From: Tectiglobus sp965223355
Lineage (GTDB): Bacteria; Pseudomonadota; Alphaproteobacteria; Rhizobiales; Hyphomicrobiaceae
Direction of reading: 5' to 3'
DNA: 64,000 bases
Assembly (NCBI GenBank): GCA_965223355.1
Contig: CBDCWE010000003.1
Coordinates: 1,860,001 to 1,924,000, forward strand
This document shows, piece by piece, positions 45,408-53,971 of this stretch. The notes under the pieces were generated by a model. That model did not search any database. It saw nothing but the letters and a program-made list of their open reading frames with translations, and was not told the DNA's origin. A program made the position numbers and the translations under genes. How positions within the stretch are numbered: position 1 is the stretch's first letter; every line of letters starts with the position of its first letter.

Positions 45408-46823
45408 CTACCTTGATGATGACAATATCGAAGCCTCGATGATATCGAGTGCTCTGTTCATTTCCTGCTCGCTGACGATGAGCGGTGGTGTCAATGTCAA
45501 CACGTTGCCCATGCTCGTCTTGAACGACAGCCCCTGATTGAGCGAAGTATAAAGAACAGATTCCGCGAGATCATCATCCGGTTCCTTGGTATCGCGGTCT
45601 TTGACCAGCTCGATGCCAATCAACAGACCGCGGCCGCGAACATCACCAATCTGCGGAAGTTTGCGGCGCAAGCGATGAAGACGATCGAGTGCGAGTTCGC
45701 CAATATGCGCGGCATTGGCAACGAGATTTTCGTCCTCAATGATGTCGATGGTCGTCAATGCGGCGCGGGCGGTTACGGGGTTCTTCTCGTGGGTGTAGTG
45801 GCCGAAGGCCCATTCGCCGCCAAGATCGTATTCGGGCTTTGTCGCCACCGCTGCAATCGGAAGGATACCGCCGCCCAAAGCCTTCCCCATGACGACGATG
45901 TCGGGAACGACCCGGTCGTGATCGCAGGCAAACATATGGCCGGTCTTGCCGAGCCCGGTCGGGATTTCATCGAAGATCAACAATGCGCCGTGACGATCGC
46001 ATGCCGCACGAACCTGCTGCCAGAACCCGGGCGGAGGCAAATATGGAACCGCCCTTGCTGGTTCGGCGATGACGGCGGCGACGTCGGTTTCGCGGCCCAA
46101 TACATAGTCGATCATGCTGGCGCACGAGAGTTTGCAGCGATTGAGATCCGGGGTGCCGTCGGCCTCGACATCGTGACCATATGGGCAACGGTAGCAGGCA
46201 AACGGTGCAACGTGCGCGACACCAGGCATCAACGATGCAGCTGGACCGGAGCGGAACAGCGCTTCGCCCGACAGGCTCGAAGCACCCAGGCCAGCGCCAT
46301 GAAACGCATCCCAGAACGAAACTGTCTTGAAGCGCCCCGTCGCAATTCTGGCAATCTTGATGGCAACCTCGTTGGCATCGGAACCACCTGTCGTCAACAG
46401 CACCTTTGAAAGATTGCCGGGAGCGATCTGCCCAATTTTGCGGGCAAGTTCCGTTGCGGTCTGACAGGCGTAGCGTCTTGGCGCAAACGACAGCGCACCC
46501 ATCTGCTCGGTGATCGCCTTTATCAGGCGCGGATGGCCGTAGCCAATGTGGTGAACATTGTTGCCGTGAAAGTCCATATAGCGGCGGCCAGCCAGATCCT
46601 CAATCCAGATCCCGTCAGCCTTGGCAATGACGTTGAGGCACGGTGTCGAGACCGACTGATGGAGAAAATGGTCGGCATCCGCCTTCAACATGTCCTTGGT
46701 GGCGGCATCGAGGTTCGACGTCTGCCAGGCGATACGTCGGTTGGTTAAATTGGTATCGCTTTCGGATTGCGGCACAACATGATGCGGTTGTTTTTCGCGG
46801 GATGATGGGGTGATCGTTACCAC
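45408..46823 (-). CDS. pbfA: PbfA-like (R)-1-hydroxy-2-aminoethylphosphonate ammonia-lyase
   Basis: A 471-residue PLP enzyme of aminotransferase class III fold. The N-terminal pattern RRIAWQTSNLDAATKDML, FLHQSVSTPCL and MDFHGNNVHHIGYGHP, plus the ending GNVLTLTPPLIVS, match what I remember of PbfA proteins found in AEP clusters. PbfA removes ammonia from (R)-1-hydroxy-2-aminoethylphosphonate to give phosphonoacetaldehyde, so a second substrate can enter the PhnY/PhnA pathway. PLP motifs seen are LIFDEIPTGLGKTG and VVMGKALGGGILP (catalytic lysine). The start is GTG 46823 with a poor ribosome site. If the PbfA assignment is wrong it would be an omega-aminotransferase. Confidence 0.8.
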   Translation of the reverse strand: MVTITPSSREKQPHHVVPQSESDTNLTNRRIAWQTSNLDAATKDMLKADADHFLHQSVSTPCLNVIAKADGIWIEDLAGRRYMDFHGNNVHHIGYGHPRLIKAITEQMGALSFAPRRYACQTATELARKIGQIAPGNLSKVLLTTGGSDANEVAIKIARIATGRFKTVSFWDAFHGAGLGASSLSGEALFRSGPAASLMPGVAHVAPFACYRCPYGHDVEADGTPDLNRCKLSCASMIDYVLGRETDVAAVIAEPARAVPYLPPPGFWQQVRAACDRHGALLIFDEIPTGLGKTGHMFACDHDRVVPDIVVMGKALGGGILPIAAVATKPEYDLGGEWAFGHYTHEKNPVTARAALTTIDIIEDENLVANAAHIGELALDRLHRLRRKLPQIGDVRGRGLLIGIELVKDRDTKEPDDDLAESVLYTSLNQGLSFKTSMGNVLTLTPPLIVSEQEMNRALDIIEASILSSSR

Positions 46824-46850
46824 TGAGCAAATCCAATCCAGATCTTCGGC

Positions 46851-48560
46851 CTATGATCGTTGGCGCCAGGCCTGCGTCGAGCGATGAATTCCGAAGGTGA
46901 CGATGGCGTGAAGTATCCGCACGAGTGCGCAAGCGATGACGATCATCGTACACATCGCGGCGGCCGGCGCGATGTCGCCGGCGTCGTCCATGTTGAGTGC
47001 GGCGACCGAGGCGAGCGTAGTCGTTGGCGAATAAAGGAAAATTACGGCCGATACCGTCGTCATGGCATTGACAAACAAATAGATCGTGATGTCCAGGATC
47101 GCCGGCAGACAAACCGGAACGGTAACGCGCAGAAAGGTCTTGAGAACCGGAACCTTGAGTGACGCTGAGACGGCTTCAAACTCGGGATCCATCTGCTTGA
47201 GAGCCGTCATCGCCGTTAGGTGGGCAACAGTATAAAAGTGCGCAATCGTCGAAATGACGAGGATCGCCATCGTGCCGTAAATGACACCCAGCGGATTGCT
47301 GGGATGGTTGAAGAAAAAGATGTAGGCCAGCCCCAGCACCATGCCCGGCACGGCCATCGGCAGCATGCACAGGAACTGAATGATGCCGCGCATTTGCCCG
47401 AAGCCCCTGGCCTTTTCAACCATGTAGGCGCCGGTGAATATGATGGCGGTTCCGAATATCGATACATAAAGGGCCATGCGCAGGGAGTTCCAGAAGGCTT
47501 CCCAACCGCCGCCATCCATCACATCGAAATTGTAGTTATTGAAGCCGAGGGTCAGATTGTACGGCCAGAATTTGACCAGCGATGCAAACGTCGACATCGC
47601 GAAAATACCCAGAATGAGAAAACTGATCAGAAGGCAATAGGCCAGCATCAATCCGTCAAACACCTTCGACGGCTTCGGCTGGTAGGGGACGGACCGAGAC
47701 GACAGCAGTGCGACCTGCCGTCTTTGCACGATGCGATCGACGATAAACGCCACGACCGCCGGGATCAGCAGTACCACCGAGACAACGGCGCCCATCTGGA
47801 AATTCTGTTGCCCGATAACCTGCTTGTAGATGTCGACGGCGAGAACGTTGAACTGCCCGCCAATGACCTTTGGAATTCCGAAGTCGGTGATGACGAGCGT
47901 GAAAACAACGAAAATTGCGCTGACCAAACCATACTTGATGCCCGGCAAAGTAACGGTCAGGAAGGTCTTCAACCTGCTGGTGCGCAACGCAATCGCCGCT
48001 TCGTAGATGCGCTGGTCCGCCAACGACAGGGCGGTGACAAGGATCATCATCGCATGGGGAAACGTGTAGAACACCTCGCCCATGACGATGCCGATTGGAC
48101 CATAGATCGAATAGCCTCCCAGCATCCAATTAATGATGCCCTGCTTGCCGAACAGATAGACAAACGAGATGGCCGGCAGCAGCGATGGCGCAAGCAACGG
48201 GAACAGCGCAATGACCTTGAACAGACCTTTCAAACGCATTGCGCTTCGCGTGAGGGCATAAGCATAGACAAAGGCAAGCGTGACGGTGATGAGCGTTGAA
48301 AGCGCTGCAATAAAGAGACTGTTATAGATCGAATGCGACAGAGCCGGCGTCGAGAAGTACTCGACGAAATTGGCCAGCCCGACAAAGTTGCCGTCTTTGT
48401 CCTCCACACTCTTCGACATCATGAAATAGAGCGGCAGGAGAACCGTGACGATCATCCAGATCCCGACAAGCAGAATGAAGGCCCGCATGACGTAGTCGTC
48501 GGATGAGAGTTTCGGCTTGATCGCTAGGGTCCTGCCGGGCGCCACTGCTGCCGTCGTCAT
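46851..48560 (-). CDS. AEP-type ABC transporter permease (two domains in one chain)
   Basis: A 569-residue inner-membrane protein in which two ABC permease domains are fused, as in iron/2-aminoethylphosphonate-type importers (the PhnU/PhnV-like arrangement). About twelve helices are evident. Two EAA coupling loops are visible: YEAAIALRTSRLKTFLTVTL in the first half and FEAVSASLKVPVLKTFLRVT in the second. It works with the ATPase gene 24 bases upstream and the binding protein at 50-51 kb to bring AEP or a relative into the cell. The position in a phnW-phnY-phnA cluster supports AEP as substrate. Confidence 0.9.
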   Translation of the reverse strand: MTTAAVAPGRTLAIKPKLSSDDYVMRAFILLVGIWMIVTVLLPLYFMMSKSVEDKDGNFVGLANFVEYFSTPALSHSIYNSLFIAALSTLITVTLAFVYAYALTRSAMRLKGLFKVIALFPLLAPSLLPAISFVYLFGKQGIINWMLGGYSIYGPIGIVMGEVFYTFPHAMMILVTALSLADQRIYEAAIALRTSRLKTFLTVTLPGIKYGLVSAIFVVFTLVITDFGIPKVIGGQFNVLAVDIYKQVIGQQNFQMGAVVSVVLLIPAVVAFIVDRIVQRRQVALLSSRSVPYQPKPSKVFDGLMLAYCLLISFLILGIFAMSTFASLVKFWPYNLTLGFNNYNFDVMDGGGWEAFWNSLRMALYVSIFGTAIIFTGAYMVEKARGFGQMRGIIQFLCMLPMAVPGMVLGLAYIFFFNHPSNPLGVIYGTMAILVISTIAHFYTVAHLTAMTALKQMDPEFEAVSASLKVPVLKTFLRVTVPVCLPAILDITIYLFVNAMTTVSAVIFLYSPTTTLASVAALNMDDAGDIAPAAAMCTMIVIACALVRILHAIVTFGIHRSTQAWRQRS

Positions 48561-48584
48561 ATCGATCTCCTTACAGCCGTCGGC

Positions 48585-49727
48585 CTACTCGGTGTCAGGG
48601 AAGACGTTGACCCGCTCAGCTGGGAGTTCGATTTCTATAGTCTTGCCTTCAGCAAGCTCCATCCGTCGCACCGCATTGATCGAGAAATCCGCATATATCC
48701 CGGCGTTGCCGACATCACCATCGACAAGCAGCGCACGCCAGAACGAGCCCAGAAACTCCATCTCGCCGATTTGCGCGCGCATTGCGTTGGAAGGCTCATC
48801 GCTGCTGTCCGTTCCATCGCCGGACAGTGCACCGCTCCCGTGCGGGACGATATCTTCCGGGCGGATTGCCATCGTTGCGGCAGTGCCCGCGGCAAGGCCA
48901 TGTTGACGGCTGCAGATGTATTGCCCGCCAAGGTTGACTTGATCCGGGCCGGCTATTGTGCAGGGCACTTTGTTCATTTCGCCGATGAAATCAGCGACGA
49001 ACAATGTCTTCGGCTCACGATAAACCTCGACGGGGGTCGCGACCTGTTCGATGACACCGTGGTTCATGACCACGATTCGATCAGCCATCGTCAAGGCTTC
49101 TTCCTGATCATGCGTGACCATGATCGTCGTGATGCCGAGCTGATGCTGAAGCTGTTTTATCTCATGACGCAGGTGGCTTCTGACCTTGGCATCCAACGCG
49201 CTTAACGGTTCATCGAGCAGCAACAATCCTGGCGATGTTGCCAGCGCCCTGGCCAATGCCACACGTTGTTGCTGTCCGCCGGACAGCTGTGCCGGGTACT
49301 TGTCCCCCTGGTCGGACAGTCCGACGAGTTCGAGCAATTCCGTGACCCGGGCACGGATTTGCCCCCGCGCTAGACGGTTGTTCTCCAGACCGTAGGCGAC
49401 GTTGCGAAACACCTTCAAGTTGGGGAACAACGCATACGACTGAAAGACGATCCCGAAGTCTCGCTCTGACGAGGGCAGGTTTGAGATATCGTTGCCGGCC
49501 TGTTCGATCGTGCCGGTCGTCTGAATGTCGAGACCGGCGATGGCGCGCAGCAACGTCGTCTTCCCGCACCCCGAAGGGCCCAAAAAACAGACGAACTCAC
49601 CGTCGTCGATGGTGAGTGAAATATCCTTGAGAGCAGTGAAGTTGCCGAACTTTTTGCTGAGGTTGGAAATTCGCAGATACGGTGTCGTCTCTAAATCAGA
49701 CCCTAGCATGTCCGATACCTGCGCCAT
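48585..49727 (-). CDS. AEP-type ABC transporter ATP-binding protein (PhnT-like)
   Basis: A 380-residue ATPase of the spermidine/iron/phosphonate importer class. Walker A GPSGCGKTTLLRAIAGL, Q-loop FQSYALFPN, signature LSGGQQQRVALARAL and Walker B LLLLDEPLSALD are all intact, and a C-terminal TOBE-type regulatory domain follows residue 240 (ATMAIRPEDIV). It drives the fused permease encoded 24 bases downstream. A full repeat A lies between it and the binding-protein gene, the only large gap inside the transporter set, which may set different expression levels. Confidence 0.92.
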   Translation of the reverse strand: MAQVSDMLGSDLETTPYLRISNLSKKFGNFTALKDISLTIDDGEFVCFLGPSGCGKTTLLRAIAGLDIQTTGTIEQAGNDISNLPSSERDFGIVFQSYALFPNLKVFRNVAYGLENNRLARGQIRARVTELLELVGLSDQGDKYPAQLSGGQQQRVALARALATSPGLLLLDEPLSALDAKVRSHLRHEIKQLQHQLGITTIMVTHDQEEALTMADRIVVMNHGVIEQVATPVEVYREPKTLFVADFIGEMNKVPCTIAGPDQVNLGGQYICSRQHGLAAGTAATMAIRPEDIVPHGSGALSGDGTDSSDEPSNAMRAQIGEMEFLGSFWRALLVDGDVGNAGIYADFSINAVRRMELAEGKTIEIELPAERVNVFPDTE

Positions 49728-49761
49728 GTCGCTTGATCCACTGTTGTGTGATTGAGTGTAC

Positions 49762-49898
49762 TAGAGCAACCTGCCTTTATTCGGAATCGGAACGATCCCG
49801 AATAAAGGCACAAAGTTGCTCGCCTCTAAAGTGGCGATCATCTTTGTGCTTTAAGTTGGAACCGCAATAGCGGTTCCAACTTAAAGCACGATGATCTA
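49762..49898. repeat. Intergenic repeat family A, full-length copy 4
   Basis: A 137-bp copy inside the phosphonate operon, between the binding-protein and ATPase genes. It runs TAGAGCAAC to GATGATCTA, with CACAAAG in place of CAGAAAG. On a leftward transcript its two hairpins would fold between the two coding regions. Confidence 0.92.
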
Positions 49899-49981
49899 CC
49901 GCGCCGGGCCATTGAAAATGTCCCGCCCGGCGATGCCGGGTGGGACTGACAACTGCCGCCGCATCGTGCGCTCAGCGTGCC

Positions 49982-51010
49982 TTAGTTGTTCGGTTCCGAC
50001 TTGGAATCGTAGCGCTTCTGCCATTCCGCAAGAATCGCCTTGCGGTTCTTGGCCGCCCACGCAAAATCATTCTTGATCATCGCTTTGTCGATGTTCGGTG
50101 GGAAGTGCTTGACCGGCTTGGCCACGCCGGGCATCGCAACGACGGCATAGCCCTTGTTGTACATGACGTTGGCCTCACGCGACACTGAGAAGTCGACGAG
50201 CTTCTTGGCGGCATCGAGCTTCTTCGTGCCCTTCATGATGGCCGTTGCCTCCATATCCCATCCGATACCTTCCGACGGCACAATGATTTCCAGAGGAGCA
50301 CCCGCTGCCTTGGACTTGGCCCCGCGGAATGCAAACGAAATACCGATCGTCGTCTCGCCTGCTGCTGCAAGCTTGCACGGTTTGGAGCCGGAGTGAGTGT
50401 ACCGCGAGATGTTCTTGTGCAGACCGTCCATGTATTGCCAGCCGCCCTTCTCGCCGAACAGCTGCAGCCATGACGACACGTCGAGGAACCCGGTACCAGA
50501 TGAATTCGGGTTCGGCATTATGACGTGACCCTTGTAGACCGGCTTCAGCAGATCCTTCCACGAGCTTGGCGCCGGTACCTTGTTGTTCTTGCCTTCGACC
50601 GTGTTGTAGCAGATCGAAGCAACCCAGGCGTCCATACCGGTCCACGATGGCGGATTGGCCGAATCCCGGAACTTGCTGTCAAGCTTGTCCAGCCCTTTCG
50701 GTGCGTAAGGGTGCAACATGCCTTCACCGCCGAGCAGCATCAGGCTTGTTGCGGCAAGTCCCCAAACTACATCTGCTTTCGGGTTGTTCTTTTCGGCCAG
50801 CAACTTGGCCGTCACGATGCCGGTGGAATCCCGCACCCAGTTGATTTTGATATCCGGATGCACCTTGTTGAATTCAGCGGCATACTTTTTCAGATCTTCG
50901 GCTTCGACCGCCGTATACACCGTCAATTCCGAAGCCGACATCGCCGGTAGAACAGTGAGCCCGGTCAACACCATTGCGGCGGTGAGTCCGGTCAGAGATA
51001 GCCTTTGCAT
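49982..51010 (-). CDS. AEP-type ABC transporter substrate-binding protein
   Basis: A 342-residue periplasmic binding protein of the iron(III)/2-aminoethylphosphonate-like class. A Sec signal peptide is clear (LTGLTAAMVLTGLTVLPAMS, cleavage near ASA-SEL). The mature protein begins LTVYTAVEAEDLKKYAAEF and contains DSTGIVTAKLLAEKNNPKAD and ADVVWGLAATSL, typical of this class. GGAGG seven bases before ATG 51010 fixes the start; a longer frame to 51070 only adds residues ahead of the signal. Its position beside phnY, phnA and phnW suggests AEP or an N-alkyl derivative as ligand. Confidence 0.9.
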   Translation of the reverse strand: MQRLSLTGLTAAMVLTGLTVLPAMSASELTVYTAVEAEDLKKYAAEFNKVHPDIKINWVRDSTGIVTAKLLAEKNNPKADVVWGLAATSLMLLGGEGMLHPYAPKGLDKLDSKFRDSANPPSWTGMDAWVASICYNTVEGKNNKVPAPSSWKDLLKPVYKGHVIMPNPNSSGTGFLDVSSWLQLFGEKGGWQYMDGLHKNISRYTHSGSKPCKLAAAGETTIGISFAFRGAKSKAAGAPLEIIVPSEGIGWDMEATAIMKGTKKLDAAKKLVDFSVSREANVMYNKGYAVVAMPGVAKPVKHFPPNIDKAMIKNDFAWAAKNRKAILAEWQKRYDSKSEPNN

Positions 51011-51070
51011 TTGTAGTCCTCCCAGTTTTGGATAACGGCCGTGCCGGCCCAGACAATGCCGCACGCCCAA

Positions 51071-52348
51071 CTAACCCTGTAGTTGTGTACTTGAAGTCAC
51101 CTCCGAAGGTTTGTTGATCTTATAGCAGTCCGGGAGCGCATAGTAGCTGCTATAGGCGGCGAGCGCTCTACGGTCGATGTCAAAGCGATCCTGTGGCAGC
51201 TGATCAAATCGTTTGGGATCGAGACTGGGCATGGCGAACTTCGGCTCGCCATCGACGACCCAGTCTGCCAGCACACGCCCCGCACCGGCAGATGCGGCGA
51301 TGCCTGAAGTGAAACCCGCCGCCACGTAGGCGTTTGCTAAGCCCGGCACGACGCCAAGAATGGGTTCACCGTCAGGCGCGATGGGGATCGGGCCGTTGAT
51401 AATCTGACGGATCCCGAGTTGATCAAAAACTGGGATACGTCTGCCGGCCGCCCGCAACAGTGGAGTTATTCGATCAAGGTCTGCATCATAGAGCTCGCGG
51501 GCAAAATCCATCGGAACATCGCCGCGACTTGCCAGTTTGGCGTTGGCCTCCCAGCCGCCAATCGCCAGGGCGCCGACCTCAGGCTTCAGATAGAAGTCGT
51601 TGTCAGGGTCGCGAAGCGCCGGCAACGTTGCTGGGATCCGGTTGTCCTTCTCTGTAACGACGTACTGATGTTCGACCGCGCTGACCGGAATGGTTACGCC
51701 AAATGATCGGCCTAGCGAACGCACCCAAACGCCTGGTGCCAATACGAACTGCCGTGCCGCAATCGGCCCGAGATTGGTTAGCGCGATCGTGAGACGGTCG
51801 TCCTGTCGCTCTATCGACCGAACGAGACAGTTTTCGACGAAGCAAACCCCACCGCTGCGCGCGCGCTTGGCATATTCCTGCGTCAGACTGTTGGGGTCGA
51901 CATAACCGTCACCGGGAATGAATGCAGCGCCGTGAAGATCTTCAATTTCCATCAGGGGGAAGAGATTTCGAGCTTCGCTGCCTGTGAGCAGGTGAAATTC
52001 GGTTCCGTTCGTGCGCGCGATCACTGCCGCCTCTTGCAGCTCGCGCCATCGACCAGCAGACGCTGCCAGGCGAAGCGATCCGCTTGCCTTCCAGTCTATC
52101 GGCGTTTCCGCCTCCAACTCGCGGTAAACTTGCGCTGAGATTTGCATAATACGAGCCAGATCCGGCTGTCGGCGATACTGACCGACCAGACCCGCTGCAT
52201 GCCACGTCGAGCCATTCGTGATCGCGCTCTTGTCGAGCACCAAAACGTCCGATACACCCCGTTGGGCGAGTGCCCAGGCAATGGCGCACCCAATAGCTCC
52301 TGCACCGATGATGACGACGTTGGCCTGGTGTGGGAGCAGCCCCGCCAT
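51071..52348 (-). CDS. FAD-dependent amine oxidoreductase (DAO family) of the phosphonate cluster
   Basis: A 425-residue flavoprotein of the D-amino-acid oxidase/dimethylglycine dehydrogenase superfamily. The FAD-binding GxGxxG is VVIIGAGAIGCAIAWALA, then the adenine-contact LVLDKSAITNGSTWHAAG, and the C-terminal AYVAAGFTSGIAASAGAG. Similar FAD enzymes recur in AEP clusters, where characterised members oxidise N-methyl or other N-alkyl AEP to phosphonoacetaldehyde; that role is my inference here. It lacks the GcvT-type folate domain. ATG 52348 is preceded by GGGGGA; GTG 52363 is possible. Confidence 0.85.
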   Translation of the reverse strand: MAGLLPHQANVVIIGAGAIGCAIAWALAQRGVSDVLVLDKSAITNGSTWHAAGLVGQYRRQPDLARIMQISAQVYRELEAETPIDWKASGSLRLAASAGRWRELQEAAVIARTNGTEFHLLTGSEARNLFPLMEIEDLHGAAFIPGDGYVDPNSLTQEYAKRARSGGVCFVENCLVRSIERQDDRLTIALTNLGPIAARQFVLAPGVWVRSLGRSFGVTIPVSAVEHQYVVTEKDNRIPATLPALRDPDNDFYLKPEVGALAIGGWEANAKLASRGDVPMDFARELYDADLDRITPLLRAAGRRIPVFDQLGIRQIINGPIPIAPDGEPILGVVPGLANAYVAAGFTSGIAASAGAGRVLADWVVDGEPKFAMPSLDPKRFDQLPQDRFDIDRRALAAYSSYYALPDCYKINKPSEVTSSTQLQG

Positions 52349-52488
52349 CCTATCCCCCACCACAATTGGCGAATGCGAGTCCGCCAGTCGTCGAGTAAAT
52401 ACGTGTCGTGCGACGGCCGATCGCGTTGCCCATCCGTCTGTTGTGCATGTGGCCTCCGTGCCGACCGCGTGCCAGTGAAGTGATCAGG

Positions 52489-53961
52489 CTAGACCGGCCA
52501 AGGCAAAGAATAGGTCTTCACATTGGTGTAGCTTTTCATCGCCTCCCAAACCCCTTCCTTGTAGCCAAGGCCTGAATCCTTGATCCCACCAAACGGTGAC
52601 AGCTCGATACGGTAGCCGGGCACTTCCCAGATGTTGACCGTACCCACATGCAGCCCGTTGATGAATTTGGTTGCTGTGTCGATCCGGTTTGTGCACACCC
52701 CCGCCGACAATCCGAACGCGGTTGAATTCGATATCCGCATGATCTCATCGTGGTCTGCGGCAACGCGGATAATGGGAATGACGGGACCGAATGTCTCCTC
52801 ATGCACGAGGTCGCAATCATAGCGGACGTGATCAACGACGGTGGGAGGAAACAACGCACCGTCGCGCGGTGCGCCGTGCAGCACCTTTGCCCCTTTCTCG
52901 CAAGCATCACCGACACGGCTCTCGAACAAACGAGCCGCCTTCTCGTGGATGACGGTGCCGACATCGGTCTCCGGATCCGACGGATCGCCGGCCTTGATCG
53001 CGCGGGCATGATGGACGACGCGCTCGGCAAACTTATCCGCCACCTTCTCGACGCACAGGATTCGCTTGACGGCAGTGCAGCGTTGACCCGAGTTCTTCGT
53101 TGCCCCGGCGACGGCAAGTTGCGCAGCTTGGTCAAGATCATCGTCGCTGAGATCCTCGAGCACGATGAGAGGATCATTGCCGCCGAGTTCCAGGATCAAC
53201 CGCTTGTAGCCGGCCTTTTCCGAGATGTACTTGCCGACCGCAACCGACCCGGTGAAGGTGACGACATCTGCGTGCGGATCGACGATCATTGCATCGCCCA
53301 TCGTCGACGGGTTGCCGGTGACGACAGAGAACATTTCCGGCGGCAGTCCGGCCTCATAGACAATGTCGGCAAGCAGCAGGCACGTCAGCGGTGTCAACTC
53401 CGTCGGTTTCGCAACGACGCAGTTGTTGGTCGCGATCGCCGGAGCAATCTTGTGGCTGATCATATTCAATGGATGATTGAACGGCGTAATCGCCGACACC
53501 ACACCTAAAACCGGCGTGCGTGAGGTATAGATCCGGCGCGCCTTGCCCTGAGGGGTGATATCACACGAGTAGACTTCGCTGTCATCTCGGATCGCCATCT
53601 GGGCAGCCAGCGTATAGACGTCGTATGCGCGACCGACTTCATATAGCGAATCCTTCATGCACAGTCCGGACTCAGCCGTGATCAGGCGCGCAATTTCCTG
53701 TTTGCGCCGCTCCAAGATCTCGGCCGTCCGAAACAGGATTTTCTGGCGCTCGTAACGACTGAGTTTGGGCGTATAGCTGTCGGCCTTCCGAAATGCTTCG
53801 GCCACCTGAGCGGGACTTGCCGCAGGCACTGTTGCAACCGTTGCGCCGGTGTAGGGGTTTTCCACGGCCAGCCGGTCATCGCTGTCGACAAGATTGCCGC
53901 CGATCCGCATTTGTTCATGGGTGCCGGTCGGCAGGCTCGTGTCCGCCACTCTTTCCTGCAT
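52489..53961 (-). CDS. phnY: Phosphonoacetaldehyde dehydrogenase PhnY
   Basis: A 490-residue aldehyde dehydrogenase that would oxidise phosphonoacetaldehyde to phosphonoacetate with NAD. The active-site parts are visible: ITPFNHPLNMISHKIAPAIA (Asn), LILELGGNDPLIV (Glu) and NSGQRCTAVKRIL (Cys). It lies ten bases after the phosphonoacetate hydrolase gene, and PhnW is two genes upstream, so the pathway context strongly supports the assignment. ATG 53961 has GAGG upstream; GTG 53967 two codons earlier is an alternative. Confidence 0.92.
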   Translation of the reverse strand: MQERVADTSLPTGTHEQMRIGGNLVDSDDRLAVENPYTGATVATVPAASPAQVAEAFRKADSYTPKLSRYERQKILFRTAEILERRKQEIARLITAESGLCMKDSLYEVGRAYDVYTLAAQMAIRDDSEVYSCDITPQGKARRIYTSRTPVLGVVSAITPFNHPLNMISHKIAPAIATNNCVVAKPTELTPLTCLLLADIVYEAGLPPEMFSVVTGNPSTMGDAMIVDPHADVVTFTGSVAVGKYISEKAGYKRLILELGGNDPLIVLEDLSDDDLDQAAQLAVAGATKNSGQRCTAVKRILCVEKVADKFAERVVHHARAIKAGDPSDPETDVGTVIHEKAARLFESRVGDACEKGAKVLHGAPRDGALFPPTVVDHVRYDCDLVHEETFGPVIPIIRVAADHDEIMRISNSTAFGLSAGVCTNRIDTATKFINGLHVGTVNIWEVPGYRIELSPFGGIKDSGLGYKEGVWEAMKSYTNVKTYSLPWPV

Positions 53962-53971
53962 GATCACTGCC

